Source of the DNA: SW-9-67-25 sp964471665
Lineage (GTDB): Archaea; Halobacteriota; Halobacteria; Halobacteriales; Haloarculaceae
DNA length: 5,419 nucleotides
Direction: 5' to 3'
Assembly (NCBI GenBank): GCA_964471665.1
Contig: CAYYHG010000178.1
Coordinates: forward strand, 1-5,419
Shown here: positions 5,380 through 5,419 of the stretch, piece after piece
Layout of the letters: every line of letters begins with the position of its first letter
How positions within the stretch are numbered: position 1 is the stretch's first letter
Made by a program: the position numbers and the translations under genes
Notes under the pieces: model-generated
The model's input: the letters and a program-made list of their open reading frames with translations, nothing else
Database searches by the model: none
Told to the model about the DNA's origin: nothing

Positions 5380-5419
5380 CGGCGGTGTCATACTGCCGGC
5401 CACAAGCCCGTGAGTAATT

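Noticed and set aside
4801..5403. 200-codon minus-strand frame over the last gene
   Set aside because: Antisense shadow caused by codon bias; the plus-strand product has better structure and an acidic composition typical of haloarchaeal proteins.

Overview
The window looks like a stretch of haloarchaeal chromosome. G+C is high (about 70% in a sampled stretch of coding sequence). The proteins are strongly acidic, and genes start directly on an ATG about 27-29 bases downstream of an AT-rich box, as expected for leaderless archaeal transcription. A haloarchaeal [2Fe-2S] ferredoxin with its hyperacidic N-terminal insertion is at the left edge. The exact genus cannot be fixed from this window.

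Layout, left to right. (1) Bases 1-388, minus strand: ferredoxin, complete except that the window ends on the first base of its stop codon. (2) Bases 389-686: a divergent control region without a believable gene. It holds a pure-pyrimidine pentanucleotide repeat (CTCTC, nearly eight copies) and several short inverted repeats. (3) Bases 687-1412, plus strand: hisA of histidine biosynthesis, with no other his gene in view. (4) Bases 1449-2147, minus strand, converging on hisA: a pRiA4b ORF-3-like domain protein with a zinc-finger-like motif at the N terminus and a Cys/His-rich cluster at the C terminus. Its G+C is lower than that of its neighbours. (5) Bases 2243-3625, minus strand: serS, a bacterial/archaeal-type seryl-tRNA synthetase. 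(6) Bases 3713-4642, plus strand: a metallo-beta-lactamase-fold hydrolase, divergent from serS across an 87-base spacer whose two AT-rich promoter boxes are mirror-placed. (7) Bases 4780-5379, plus strand: an unrecognised acidic two-domain protein preceded by several TATA-like boxes.

Most genes are housekeeping or central metabolism (electron transfer, histidine synthesis, tRNA charging). They appear to be single transcription units and do not form one pathway. No mobile element, CRISPR array, RNA gene or toxin/defence cassette is visible. The parts most worth a second look are the pentanucleotide repeat between fer and hisA, the zinc-finger/pRiA4b-type protein, the symmetric serS/hydrolase promoter region, and the uncharacterised protein at the right end.
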